Of a stretch of DNA of 64,000 bases, positions 1-7,466 are shown piece by piece (the stretch's first letter is position 1; every line of letters starts with the position of its first letter). The stretch lies in assembly GCF_900184945.1 (NCBI RefSeq), contig NZ_FXYF01000017.1, forward strand, positions 1 to 64,000. Reading direction: 5' to 3'. Both the position numbers and the translations under genes were made by a program. Origin of the DNA: Antarctobacter aquimaris (GTDB lineage Bacteria > Pseudomonadota > Alphaproteobacteria > Rhodobacterales > Rhodobacteraceae). The notes beneath the pieces were generated by a model. That model did no database searches. It had not been told where the DNA came from and saw only the letters and a program-made list of their open reading frames with translations.

Positions 1-86
1 GTCCCATTCCGAACCCGGCAGTTAAGTGCCGCCGCGCCAATGGTACTGCGTCTCAAGACGTGGGAGAGTAGGTCGCCGCCAAACCT
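1..86 (+). rRNA. rrf: 5S ribosomal RNA, 3' part
   Basis: The first bases match the conserved 3' two thirds of bacterial 5S rRNA: the loop C region near CCGAACCCGGCAG and the run TGGTACTGCGTCTCAAGACG followed by GGGAGAGTAGGTCGCCGCC. The 5' end lies outside the window. This places the left edge at the end of an rrn operon. In this order a tRNA-fMet gene often follows 5S, but none is seen before the insertion sequence that begins about 40 bases further on. Confidence 0.93.
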
Positions 87-127
87 AGAAAAAACCACTT
101 CTCTTAATACGATATCACGACAAAAAG

Positions 128-139
128 GTAAGCGTCCGG
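128..139 (+). repeat. IS66 left inverted repeat
   Basis: The 12 bases GTAAGCGTCCGG are repeated in inverse orientation at 2491-2502. The tnpC stop codon (140-142) follows immediately, as is usual for compact IS66 ends. Confidence 0.9.
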
Positions 140-1654
140 TCAAGCCGCGTGGTTTGACCAGTTCCACGGCAGGAGATCATCCACGCGGGTGATCTTGTAG
201 TCTGGGATGCGGGCCAGCGTATCGGCGAGCCATCCTTGTGGGTCCACACCGTTCAGTTTGGCGGTCTCGATCAAGGTGTATGCGATGGCGGCGGCTTTGC
301 CGCCGGTCTGTGAGCCGACGAACAGGTAGTTCTTCCGCCCGACAGCCACGGATCGCATGGCGCGCTCGGCCGTGTTGTTGTCGAGTTCGAGGCAGCCGTG
401 GTCGAGATAGGGTCGAAGCCGCTTCATGCGCGTCAGGCCATATCGGATCGCCATCGCCAGCGGCGATTTGCCGGAGATGGTCGGCAGTTGGTCGTGCAGC
501 CAGCTCTCCAACTCGTCGAAGATCGGCGCCGCTTTCGCCTGGCGGATCTCGACCCGGCGATCGGGCGGCGAACCCCGCGCCTCCTTTTCGACGGCATAGA
601 GTTGCGCGATGCGCCGGATGGCCTCGTCGGCGATGGCCGATCCCTGGGCCCTGTGGACATCGACGAACTTGCGCCGAACGTGTGCCATACAGGCGACTTC
701 GCGAATGTCGCTGGAGCGGTAGATGTCCTCGAACCCGGCGTAGCCATCAGCATGCATCCAGCCTCGGTAACCTGCGAGATGATCCTTCGGATGCTGGCCT
801 TTGCGATCTGGCGAGAACCGATACCAGCTGGCGGGCGGGGCATCGCCATTCCATGGCCGCTCGTCCCGCCCGTATGTCCACAGCCGCGCCGTTGCGGTCT
901 TTCCGGTGACGGGCGCCAGCATCTTCACCGGGGTGTCGTCCGCGAAGATCGCCCGGCCGGCCAGCACGTGTCGGCCGATGGCATCTGCAAGCGGTTCCAG
1001 CAGCGCGGTGGACTTGCCGACCCAGTCGGCCAGCGTCGAACGGTCGAGGTCGAGCCCCTCGCGCTCGAAGATCTGGCTCTGGCGATAGAGCGGCAGATGG
1101 TCAGCGTATTTGGAGACCAGGACATGGGCCAGTAGACCAGGGCCGGGACGACCGCGCTCGATCGGGCGGGATGGCAAGGGAGCCTGTGTGAATGCCTCGC
1201 AGCCGGAACAGGCCATGCGGGGACGGACGATCCGGTTCACGATAAACCGGCCGGGCACATACTCCAACTCTTCGGTCACATCCTCACCCAGGCGTCGCAG
1301 CGTCCCACCGCAGCGAGCACAGTCCTCGTCGCCGGTCGTCAGCTCGATCTCCTGGCGCGGGATATGATCGGGGATGGGACGACGCTTCGGCTTGTCCTTC
1401 TCCTCTTCGTCCGGCAGACGCAGCTTCGCGGTCATCTTGGCGACGGCGATCTCGCTGGCTTCCAGAGCCAGCTGAAGCTGCTCGATGGTCTCCGACGACG
1501 TGCCAAACCTATGGCTGCGGTGACCGGCGAGCTGGTGGCGAAGCTTCTCGATCAGCATCGCCTGCGACTTCACTTCGGCCAGCAAAAGCGCCGTGAACCG
1601 CCGCAATTCCTCGGGGTCTTCGGGCAGGGATTTGGCCACGTCCAGCATGGCCAA
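140..1654 (-). CDS. tnpC: IS66 family transposase TnpC
   Basis: This 504-residue protein is the DDE transposase of the IS66 element. It has the N-terminal IS66 leucine-zipper/coiled region (about residues 1-75), a zinc-finger segment with paired cysteines (CARCGG near residue 112 and CSGC near 149), the central DDE catalytic domain with AIFADDTPVK and the C-terminal ELDNNTAERAMR segment, and the IS66 C-terminal tail ending LLPWNW. The length is normal for the family and the frame is intact, so the element may still be active. It lies downstream of tnpB in the same orientation. Confidence 0.96.
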   Translation of the reverse strand: MAMLDVAKSLPEDPEELRRFTALLLAEVKSQAMLIEKLRHQLAGHRSHRFGTSSETIEQLQLALEASEIAVAKMTAKLRLPDEEEKDKPKRRPIPDHIPRQEIELTTGDEDCARCGGTLRRLGEDVTEELEYVPGRFIVNRIVRPRMACSGCEAFTQAPLPSRPIERGRPGPGLLAHVLVSKYADHLPLYRQSQIFEREGLDLDRSTLADWVGKSTALLEPLADAIGRHVLAGRAIFADDTPVKMLAPVTGKTATARLWTYGRDERPWNGDAPPASWYRFSPDRKGQHPKDHLAGYRGWMHADGYAGFEDIYRSSDIREVACMAHVRRKFVDVHRAQGSAIADEAIRRIAQLYAVEKEARGSPPDRRVEIRQAKAAPIFDELESWLHDQLPTISGKSPLAMAIRYGLTRMKRLRPYLDHGCLELDNNTAERAMRSVAVGRKNYLFVGSQTGGKAAAIAYTLIETAKLNGVDPQGWLADTLARIPDYKITRVDDLLPWNWSNHAA

Positions 1655-1707
1655 TCATAGCAAAAGAAGGGTGAGACAGGAATCCCGAACGTGCTATCGC
1701 GCCCGGC

Positions 1708-2055
1708 TTATCCCGCCTTGAGCGGCGTCCAGCTGCGCCGCGGCAGGCGCCAGTCGATCCCCTCCAGCAGCATCGCCAGTTGCGCCGGTGTCAGCGCGAT
1801 CTTGCCCTCCTTCGCGGACGGCCACACGAACCGGCCCTTCTCCAGGCGCTTCGAGAACAGGCATGCGCCTTGGCCGTCCCACCAGATGATCTTGATCAGA
1901 TCACCGCGTCGGCCCCGGAAGACGAACATGTGTCCGGCGAACGGGTCCTGCTTCAGCACCATCTCCGCCTGAGCCGCGAGGGTCGTGAACCCGCGCCGCA
2001 TGTCGGTCACGCCTGCCGCCAGCCACACGCGGGTGTTCGCCGGGACCGGGATCAT
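1708..2055 (-). CDS. tnpB: IS66 Orf2 accessory protein TnpB
   Basis: This 115-residue protein is the small TnpB (Orf2) of IS66 elements. It begins with the conserved [20 protein letters not shown] and contains the family segments [16 protein letters not shown] and [10 protein letters not shown]. TnpB is required for transposition in studied IS66 elements although its biochemical role is unclear. The start codon overlaps the end of tnpA by four bases (ATGA type), so translation is probably coupled. The frame is intact and the length normal. Confidence 0.95.
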   Translation of the reverse strand: MIPVPANTRVWLAAGVTDMRRGFTTLAAQAEMVLKQDPFAGHMFVFRGRRGDLIKIIWWDGQGACLFSKRLEKGRFVWPSAKEGKIALTPAQLAMLLEGIDWRLPRRSWTPLKAG

Positions 2056-2420
2056 CCGGAAAGGCCCCGGATCAGCCGGGCCAGCGCCTCGGGATCGTAG
2101 GCTCCGCTGATCCGCAGCCGGTGGCCACCCGCTGTATCGATCTCGATCGTGCCTGACGCAGGAGCGGGATCGGCGACGGCTTTGTCATCGTCGTGCATGG
2201 GCCGATTGACGATCTCGACGGGAAGAAAACACGCCGAATCCGGCTCTGCCGGGGCCCCCGGCGCATAGCGTGGGTCGCGCAACCACTTGAAGATCAGGTT
2301 GGCGTTCATCGCGTAGCGCTGCGCCACCCGCGCGACCGACACACCCGGCGCCGTCGTCTGCAAGCAGATCGACCGCTTCTCCTCGTCCGTCCAAAGCCGC
2401 TTCGTCCGACGCGCCATCAC
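2052..2420 (-). CDS. tnpA: IS66 Orf1 DNA-binding protein TnpA
   Basis: This 122-residue protein is TnpA of the IS66 element, a small helix-turn-helix protein of the IS3/IS66 Orf1 type. The N-terminal part ([20 protein letters not shown] then [18 protein letters not shown]) is the helix-turn-helix; the C-terminal half resembles other IS66 TnpA tails ending in RLIRGL. It is the first gene of the element and lies just downstream of an inverted repeat that may regulate it. The frame is intact. Confidence 0.93.
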   Translation of the reverse strand: MMARRTKRLWTDEEKRSICLQTTAPGVSVARVAQRYAMNANLIFKWLRDPRYAPGAPAEPDSACFLPVEIVNRPMHDDDKAVADPAPASGTIEIDTAGGHRLRISGAYDPEALARLIRGLSG

Positions 2421-2428
2421 GCACCCAC

Positions 2429-2455
2429 AGTGTCCACTATCCCATGGTGGACACT
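2429..2455 (-). promoter_or_regulatory. inverted repeat upstream of tnpA
   Basis: AGTGTCCAC (2429-2437) and GTGGACACT (2447-2455) are perfect 9-base inverted arms with a 9-base spacer, placed between the tnpA start and the right end of the element. The position suggests an operator or transposase-binding site; no experimental counterpart is known to me. Confidence 0.5.
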
Positions 2456-3310
2456 ATCGATCACCCTCTACGCGCGGCAGAGCAGCGACGCCGGACGCTT
2501 ACGACCAACCACCGGGCCGAGCAGGTGAAGACCTTCGAGACGGAAGACGGTCGCACCGAACTGCGCGCGGTGACCGGCCCCGACTATGGCCGCATCCATG
2601 ACCATGAACTGGTCGAGGCGGTGCAGCGCATCGCGGGCAATGGCACGGGCGACACGCGCTGGAAGGTGCCGGGGGTGCTCGACTGGTCGACCGGAATTTA
2701 CAACCCCGATGTCGAGATCAGCCGCGACACGACCACGCTCTATGCCTCTGACCGTGACGTGTTCCTGTTCCTGGTCGATGATCACAACCCGATCGAGGCG
2801 GGCCGCCTGCCCGACGGCTCTCCCGATCTCTACTTTCGGGGCTTCTACTGCTGGAATTCCGAGGTGGGCGCGAAGACCCTCGGCATGGCAAGCTTCTACC
2901 TGCGGGCAGTGTGTCAAAACAGGAATTTATGGGGCGTCGAGGATTTCCAGGAAATCCGGATCCGGCATTCGAAATACGCCGCCTCGCGTTTCGCACATGA
3001 GGCCGCCCCGGCGCTGACGCGGTTTGCCAATTCCTCGCCGCAGGGCTTCGTGAACGGCATCAAGGCGGCGCGGCAGCAGATCGTGGCGCGCAGCGATGAG
3101 GATCGTGCGGATTTCCTGCGCAAGCGCGGTTTCTCGAAGGCCGAATCCGGCAAGATCATCGAGAAGGTGCTGATGGAGGAAGGCCGCCCGCCCGAAAGCA
3201 TCTTCGACTTCGTGCAGGGCATCACGCGACTTGCGCGCGACAAGACCCAGCAGGACGCGCGCCTCGACATGGAAGGGCGCGCCAAGAAGCTCCTCGACCG
3301 GGTCGGCTGA
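2444..3310 (+). CDS. DUF932 family protein, 5' end replaced by IS66
   Basis: The protein belongs to the DUF932 family of plasmid- and phage-borne proteins (conserved core FRGFYCWNSEVGAKTLGM, about residues 127-144, and the region with AVCQNRNLWGVEDFQEI). These proteins are often found near plasmid maintenance and anti-restriction genes, but the function is not established. The reading frame is open from an ATG at 2444 that lies inside the IS66 right end; the first 20 or so codons are IS sequence, so the native start has been lost. The body up to the stop at 3310 is intact. It precedes the RadC gene by 126 bases. Whether a working protein is still made is uncertain. Confidence 0.8.
   Translation: MVDTIDHPLRAAEQRRRTLTTNHRAEQVKTFETEDGRTELRAVTGPDYGRIHDHELVEAVQRIAGNGTGDTRWKVPGVLDWSTGIYNPDVEISRDTTTLYASDRDVFLFLVDDHNPIEAGRLPDGSPDLYFRGFYCWNSEVGAKTLGMASFYLRAVCQNRNLWGVEDFQEIRIRHSKYAASRFAHEAAPALTRFANSSPQGFVNGIKAARQQIVARSDEDRADFLRKRGFSKAESGKIIEKVLMEEGRPPESIFDFVQGITRLARDKTQQDARLDMEGRAKKLLDRVG
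2491..2502 (+). repeat. IS66 right inverted repeat
   Basis: CCGGACGCTTAC is the reverse complement of the left end at 128-139. It lies inside the present reading frame of the following DUF932 gene, which therefore starts within the insertion sequence. Confidence 0.9.
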
Positions 3311-3436
3311 CGCCGGACCCGATAACGCGACCGCCCTCGCGCGCGGCGGTCGCGCTTTCCCCTTCCACATACATGCCACGGGCCCCGCCCCGAGAGGGCT
3401 GGGGACTTCGGCCTGCGCATTTCAGCGAGAACCTCC

Positions 3437-3877
3437 ATGACCCCCCAGGAAGAAACCGTCATCCTCGAGGCCCGCGACATCCTCGGTCGCTACCTCAGCC
3501 AGAACCCGGTCATCGGCAGCTGGCAGGCGCTGATGGACTATTGCGCGCTCACCGTCCGCGGCCCGATCGAGCGGTTCCACGTGCTCTATCTCGACCGCAA
3601 GAACCGCATCATCTCCGATGAGCTTCTCTCGACCGGCACGGTCGACCATGTGCCGGTCTATCCGCGCGAGGTGATCAAGCGGGCGCTGATGCTGAACGCC
3701 TGCGCCCTGATCCTGATCCACAACCACCCGTCGGGCGATCCAACGCCGTCCGAGGCCGATCTCAGCATGACCAAGGAGATCCAGAAGGGGTGCAAGTACC
3801 TTGGGCTGACGCTGCACGATCACATCATCGTCGGCGCCGGAACTGAGCTGAGCTTGCGGGCCCTCGGCAAGCTCTGA
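3437..3877 (+). CDS. radC: RadC-family JAB/MPN domain protein
   Basis: This 146-residue protein contains the JAB/MPN domain of RadC (UPF0758). The metal-binding JAMM-like motif is visible as HNHPSGDPTPSEAD at about residues 94-107, preceded by the family strand FHVLYLDRKNRII. Full RadC proteins also carry an N-terminal helix-hairpin-helix region; this one is the short form typical of plasmids and integrative elements. The biochemical role is unproven and the name does not imply DNA repair. It is followed by a strong hairpin-plus-T terminator. Confidence 0.9.
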   Translation: MTPQEETVILEARDILGRYLSQNPVIGSWQALMDYCALTVRGPIERFHVLYLDRKNRIISDELLSTGTVDHVPVYPREVIKRALMLNACALILIHNHPSGDPTPSEADLSMTKEIQKGCKYLGLTLHDHIIVGAGTELSLRALGKL

Positions 3878-3895
3878 GGGCCCATCGGACCTATC

Positions 3896-3934
3896 ACCGC
3901 TGCCCCGTCGAGGAAGAGGGCAGCGGTTTTGTCT
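3896..3934 (+). terminator. intrinsic terminator after radC
   Basis: ACCGCTGCCC (3896-3905) pairs with GGGCAGCGGT (3918-3927), a perfect 10-bp stem with a 12-base loop, followed by TTTTGTCTTT-like sequence. It lies 19 bases after the radC stop. Confidence 0.8.
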
Positions 3935-3984
3935 TTGACGGTGAAGCGGGGAGAGAGGCTTCCCGCGCCGTCGGAGATACTCCC

Positions 3985-4503
3985 ATGTTCGATCTGCCTT
4001 TTCCCATCCACCCGACCGCCCACGCGCGGGGCATCCCGCCGCATTTTCCTTCGGGTAACACCGATCCCAATCACCCCTTCGCCCTGACCCTGGCTCGCCG
4101 TGCACTGGCTGATCTGATGTCTGGCCGTGCCGCCCCGTTGGTCCTCGCCCGTTTCGCGAGCCTGGCCGAGGCCATGCTGGGCGCGATCGACCATGCCGAG
4201 GGGATCGGCCCGGATGCTCCGCCCCAGCTTTTAGCCATCCTCGACCGCGACGAGCGCCTTGTGCTGGCCGGGGCCGCCAGTGACTGCGCCGTCGCCTGGT
4301 GCCACCCGGTGACGAGCGCGGCTGAGGCACGTGGCGTCGTGACCGAGGCGAGCCAGTTGCGCGCGCAGGCGGGCCGCGCATCCGCTTGGGGTGAGCCCAA
4401 TCTGGCGCAGCGGCTGCGCCACCGCGCCGATCTTCTCGATGCTCGGCTCGTCGACCCGCTCTGGCGCGCCTTCGCCGCCCGGACGCTGCAGGTCGCTGCG
4501 TGA
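3985..4503 (+). CDS. hypothetical protein of the plasmid backbone block
   Basis: I do not recognise this 172-residue protein. It is alanine-rich, has no signal peptide or membrane segment, and reads as a soluble, mostly helical protein. It stands in the row of small genes between RadC and the AbiE system, all on the plus strand, which is a common arrangement on plasmids and chromids of Rhodobacterales. The start ATG at 3985 follows a stretch rich in G and A (GGGGAGAGAGG) like the leaders of its neighbours. No function is proposed. Confidence 0.6.
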   Translation: MFDLPFPIHPTAHARGIPPHFPSGNTDPNHPFALTLARRALADLMSGRAAPLVLARFASLAEAMLGAIDHAEGIGPDAPPQLLAILDRDERLVLAGAASDCAVAWCHPVTSAAEARGVVTEASQLRAQAGRASAWGEPNLAQRLRHRADLLDARLVDPLWRAFAARTLQVAA

Positions 4504-4604
4504 AGCCCGAGAGACAGAGGAGGGCAGGGGGGATTTGGAGCTTGTCCGGGGGAGAGAGATCGCCCGGACCGGCTCCGATCCCTTAACCTTAGCGGAGACT
4601 CACG

Positions 4605-5096
4605 ATGACCTTGACCGAACCCACCCTCACGCCGCCGATGACACCCTCGTCCGTCGACATGGCGCAGATCTTCGCGGCGCATGCCGAACGCGCGGCCCGG
4701 ATCGACGCACTGCGCCCCGGCAACAAGGACCGCCTCTTCGACGGTCTCATGGCCGCTGGCATCACCCATGTCACCGTGACTTTCGACGGTGCCGGGGACA
4801 GCGGCCAGGTCGAAAGCATCGGCGCATGGTCCGGCGAGATCGCCGTCGATTTCCCCGCGACCGAGATCGAGTATGCCGCGCTCACCTGGGACGACCCCGA
4901 GGTCGAGATGCGGCAGCTCTCGCTGGAAGATGTCGTCGAGCAACTCGCCTACGACTTCCTCTCCGACACCCATGGCGGCTGGGAAAACAACGACGGTGCC
5001 TGGGGCGAGTTCTGCTTCGATGCCGCGGCCCGCTGCATCCACCTCGAGTTCAACGAGCGGTACACCTCGTCCGAACTCTTCACCCATGATTTCTGA
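4605..5096 (+). CDS. DUF6878-like hypothetical protein
   Basis: This 163-residue acidic protein resembles the DUF6878 group of plasmid-borne proteins: a helical N-terminal third, then an ITHVTVTFDGAGDSGQVE segment (about residues 50-68), an ALTWDDPEVE strand and a C-terminal GGWENNDGAWGEF region. The function is unknown. The family label is from memory of similar sequences and is not checked. It is soluble by appearance. The start ATG at 4605 follows AGCGGAGAC. The next gene begins ten bases after its stop, so the two are probably co-translated. Confidence 0.7.
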   Translation: MTLTEPTLTPPMTPSSVDMAQIFAAHAERAARIDALRPGNKDRLFDGLMAAGITHVTVTFDGAGDSGQVESIGAWSGEIAVDFPATEIEYAALTWDDPEVEMRQLSLEDVVEQLAYDFLSDTHGGWENNDGAWGEFCFDAAARCIHLEFNERYTSSELFTHDF

Positions 5097-5106
5097 GGGT
5101 GCGGCG

Positions 5107-5484
5107 ATGGCACATCCCTATCACCACGCCCTCTCCTCGGTGAAGAAATGGGGCGGCACGGTCGAGGATTTCATGGCGATGCATACCTGGTTCGACCAGA
5201 GCAAGGAGATCACAGCCGACTTCCGGCACCGGGCGCTGCGCCACCATGCCGAAGGCATCTTCATGGCCGAGACGATTTTCGGGCCGACCCTCACGCTCTC
5301 GACCGGGCGCGTCATTCCGACCCGATGGGTCGGCGAGCAGCATGTGAAAGAAGACCTCGGCTTCATCCCGAGCTTCGCCGATTGGGTGAAGGCTATTCGG
5401 CCAGAGCCGTGGATGGGCCGGACCGCGCGGATCGAGGCCTTGGTCGATCCGTATCTCGCTTCGCCCGTGGTCGAGGTCACCTGA
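5107..5484 (+). CDS. DUF6915-like hypothetical protein
   Basis: This 125-residue protein resembles the DUF6915 family, common on plasmids, prophages and integrative elements. Recognisable parts are YHHALSSVKKWGG at the N terminus, DFRHRALRHHAEGIFMAE in the middle (about residues 41-58) and WVGEQHVKEDLG followed by IPSF. The function is unknown. The histidine-rich middle could bind metal, but that is only a thought. The open frame extends further upstream, but the ATG at 5107 gives the family-like N terminus. It is tightly packed between its neighbours (10 bases and 1 base gaps). Confidence 0.75.
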   Translation: MAHPYHHALSSVKKWGGTVEDFMAMHTWFDQSKEITADFRHRALRHHAEGIFMAETIFGPTLTLSTGRVIPTRWVGEQHVKEDLGFIPSFADWVKAIRPEPWMGRTARIEALVDPYLASPVVEVT

Positions 5485-5485
5485 G

Positions 5486-5683
5486 ATGACCGATCCGGCC
5501 TATCAGCGCCTCGGCCTGCCAGTGACGGCTTCGCCATTTGCGGTCCTGCGGGCAGCGGTCCGGGCGCTCCACCCGGACACGCGCGCCGTTCGCGGCTTCC
5601 GGGCGGCGCGCAAGCGCTTCTACCGGCAGATGCTCTGCGCGCATGCCGCGCGACAGGTGGCGGGCGACGAGCCAATCGGCTGA
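5486..5683 (+). CDS. small J-domain-like protein
   Basis: This 65-residue basic protein starts one base after the stop of the preceding gene. It reads like a minimal J domain: a first helix with YQRLGLPVTAS, a second helix (VLRAAVRA) ending in LHPD at about residues 28-31, and a third helix GFRAARKRFYRQML. The HPD triad is the defining motif of DnaJ-type Hsp70 partners. There are no zinc fingers or client-binding domain. Similarity is by motif only; it could equally be an unrelated short helical protein. Role in the plasmid backbone is unknown. Confidence 0.55.
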   Translation: MTDPAYQRLGLPVTASPFAVLRAAVRALHPDTRAVRGFRAARKRFYRQMLCAHAARQVAGDEPIG

Positions 5684-5758
5684 TCGCCCCCAACCACCCC
5701 TTCATTCCAACACAATGCCCGGTCTCTCGGCCGGGTCTTCCCCATTCAGGAGGTCCCC

Positions 5759-6178
5759 ATGGCGGATTACTTCACCCATTTCTCGTGCCTGCTCGACGTT
5801 GGCACCCCTGACAAGGCTGCCCGCGCGCTCGCGCTGTTCCAGGAACTGCGTGCCGCAGATCAGGACGTCGGCGATCCGGAGGTCTCGGGCTTTGACCTCG
5901 TGCGCCAGGACGCGCCGGAAGGTAGCAGCCTCTGGATCCATGACGACGAGCACGGCGATGTCGAAGCTGTCATCCGCTTCGTGATGCGCCTCGCGGACGA
6001 TCTCGACCTCACCGGCTTGTGGGGCTTCCAGTATACCCACACCTGCTCCCGACCGCGCCTCGACGCCTTCGGCGGCGGCGCGCATGTCATCGATCTCGGC
6101 GCACGCAAATCCATCGGCTGGACCAGCACGCAAGAATGGCTGGCCGGCGCTCTCAACGGGGAGGACGTCGATGCCTGA
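5759..6178 (+). CDS. hypothetical protein
   Basis: I do not recognise this 139-residue acidic protein. It begins MADYFTHFSCLLDVG and contains SSLWIHDDEHGDVEAVI, and a LWGFQYTHTCSRPRL segment; it looks soluble with mixed alpha/beta content. The stop overlaps the start of the next gene by eight bases, which ties the two together in translation. A clear GGAGG ribosome-binding site lies before the ATG at 5759. Members of this block travel together on alphaproteobacterial plasmids, and none has a known role. Confidence 0.65.
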   Translation: MADYFTHFSCLLDVGTPDKAARALALFQELRAADQDVGDPEVSGFDLVRQDAPEGSSLWIHDDEHGDVEAVIRFVMRLADDLDLTGLWGFQYTHTCSRPRLDAFGGGAHVIDLGARKSIGWTSTQEWLAGALNGEDVDA

Positions 6179-6815
6179 GATCATCTGCACCACCGTCTAC
6201 CAGTTCCCCGAACTCTCGGATGCCGCCAAGGAGAAGGCGCGCAGCTGGTATCGCGAGCTTGGACCCCACGATGACTGGTGGGACGCGGTCTACGAGGATT
6301 TCGAGCGGGTCTGCGAGATCCTTGGCGTCCGCCTGAAGACCAGGCCCGTCCTGCTGATGGGCGGCGGCACGCGGGCCAAGCCCTACATCTGGTTCTCCGG
6401 CTTCTGGAGCCAGGGCGACGGCGCTTGCTTCGAAGGTTACTGGTCCCACGTGAAGGGCGCCGCCGCCCGCATTCGGGACTACGCCCCGACCGACGCGACG
6501 CTGCATGGCATCGCGGATCGACTGCAGGCCATCCAGCGGCGGAACTTCTATCAGCTCGCCGCTGAGGTCAGCCACCGCGGGCGCTACTACCACGAATACA
6601 CCATGTCCGTAGACGTCACCCGCGACAGCCCGACCTGGCAGCCGCCGACTGAGGATGCCGAGGAGATCGTGACCGACGCGCTGCGCGATCTGGCCCGCTG
6701 GCTCTACCGCCAGCTTGAGGCTGAATACGACCACCTGACCTCGGATGAGGCCATCGAGGAGGGGATCATCGTCAACGAGTACACCTTCACAGAAGCCGGG
6801 CGTCGCTTCGGGTAA
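6171..6815 (+). CDS. plasmid/phage conserved protein of unknown function
   Basis: This 214-residue protein belongs to a family found on phages and plasmids, sometimes labelled as an antitoxin in databases without clear support. Recognisable parts are YQFPELSDAAKEKARSWY at the N terminus, LMGGGTRAKPYIWFSGFWSQ (about residues 60-79) and a C-terminal LYRQLEAEYDHLTSDE. It is acidic and soluble, rich in aromatic residues. The chosen ATG at 6171 overlaps the upstream gene and gives the family-like N terminus. It ends just before the AbiE operator. Confidence 0.7.
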   Translation: MPEIICTTVYQFPELSDAAKEKARSWYRELGPHDDWWDAVYEDFERVCEILGVRLKTRPVLLMGGGTRAKPYIWFSGFWSQGDGACFEGYWSHVKGAAARIRDYAPTDATLHGIADRLQAIQRRNFYQLAAEVSHRGRYYHEYTMSVDVTRDSPTWQPPTEDAEEIVTDALRDLARWLYRQLEAEYDHLTSDEAIEEGIIVNEYTFTEAGRRFG

Positions 6816-6833
6816 GGGCGCACGGTTGAAAAC

Positions 6834-6861
6834 TGTCAGAAAACTGCGTATGTTTCTGACA
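6834..6861 (+). promoter_or_regulatory. inverted repeat, probable AbiEi operator
   Basis: TGTCAGAAA (6834-6842) and TTTCTGACA (6853-6861) are perfect 9-base inverted arms with a 10-base spacer, ending 11 bases before the abiEi start codon. AbiEi antitoxins are known to repress their own operon by binding inverted repeats at the promoter, so this is the likely operator. Confidence 0.75.
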
Positions 6862-6872
6862 AAGGAGCGATC

Positions 6873-7466
6873 ATGGAGCGCATGGCCGAGAGCATTATGA
6901 ATGTCGCAACGACGTTGCCGGAGGGGGTACCCTTGGCAGCGAAGGGGCTTTTGCATCTCGGCTCGCGCGCGGCGGTCGATCAAACGCTGTCGCGTCTGGC
7001 TGCGCGCGGCGAGTTGATCCGTGCAGGACGCGGCATCTACATGCGCCCGGTCCAGACACGCTTTGGACCGCGTAGCCCGTCGGCTGAACAGGCGATTGAA
7101 GCGCTCGCTATGCAGCGGGGCGAGACGATCGTCCCGAGTGGCGCTGCTGCGGCAAACGCTCTGGGCCTCACGACACAGGTGCCGGTCAAGTCGGTTTACC
7201 TTACTTCCGGTCGAAGCCGCGTGCTGAGCCTTGGCCGGCAGGCAGTCGAACTGCGTCATGCGCCGCGTTGGCAGTTGGCCCTTGGGAGCAAGACCTCGGG
7301 CCAGGCCGTCCGTGCGCTGGCATGGCTCGGGCCGGATGAGGCTCCCAAAGCTCTTCAAATCCTGCGATCCAAGCTCACGGAGACGGCAAAGACTGAGCTG
7401 ATGTCCGCCGCGCCGCAGTTTCCGACTTGGCTGGCACGATTAGTCGGAGAGATGGTCCATGGCTGA
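6873..7466 (+). CDS. abiEi: AbiEi-type antitoxin (DUF6088-like)
   Basis: This 197-residue protein is the antitoxin partner of a type IV toxin-antitoxin system. It has an N-terminal winged-helix region (about residues 20-75, with RAAVDQTLSRLAARGELIRA and GRGIYMRP) and a C-terminal domain of the DUF6088/AbiEi type (GETIVPSGAAAANALGL and VYLTSGRSR). Known members bind operator DNA and counter the toxin without direct stable contact. The start at 6873 has AGGAG five bases before it. The stop overlaps the toxin start by eight bases. Confidence 0.88.
   Translation: MERMAESIMNVATTLPEGVPLAAKGLLHLGSRAAVDQTLSRLAARGELIRAGRGIYMRPVQTRFGPRSPSAEQAIEALAMQRGETIVPSGAAAANALGLTTQVPVKSVYLTSGRSRVLSLGRQAVELRHAPRWQLALGSKTSGQAVRALAWLGPDEAPKALQILRSKLTETAKTELMSAAPQFPTWLARLVGEMVHG

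Larger units (their letters stand above)
128..2502 (-). mobile_element. IS66-family insertion sequence, complete
   Basis: The element carries the three genes of a typical IS66 element (tnpA, tnpB, tnpC, read right to left) between matching ends: GTAAGCGTCCGG at 128-139 and its reverse complement at 2491-2502. IS66 elements normally duplicate 8 bp of target. Here the left flank (ACAAAAAG, 120-127) and the right flank (GACCAACC, 2503-2510) differ, so the two sides did not come from one simple insertion. The left side is an rRNA operon and the right side a plasmid-type gene, which fits recombination between copies or an adjacent deletion. Confidence 0.93.

Noticed and set aside
87-127. tRNA-fMet after the 5S rRNA
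   Set aside because: Expected in this order, but the 41 bases up to IS66 hold no tRNA-like sequence.
6153-7358. Minus-strand open frame of 401 codons
   Set aside because: It covers parts of three plus-strand genes and has no domain; shadow frame.
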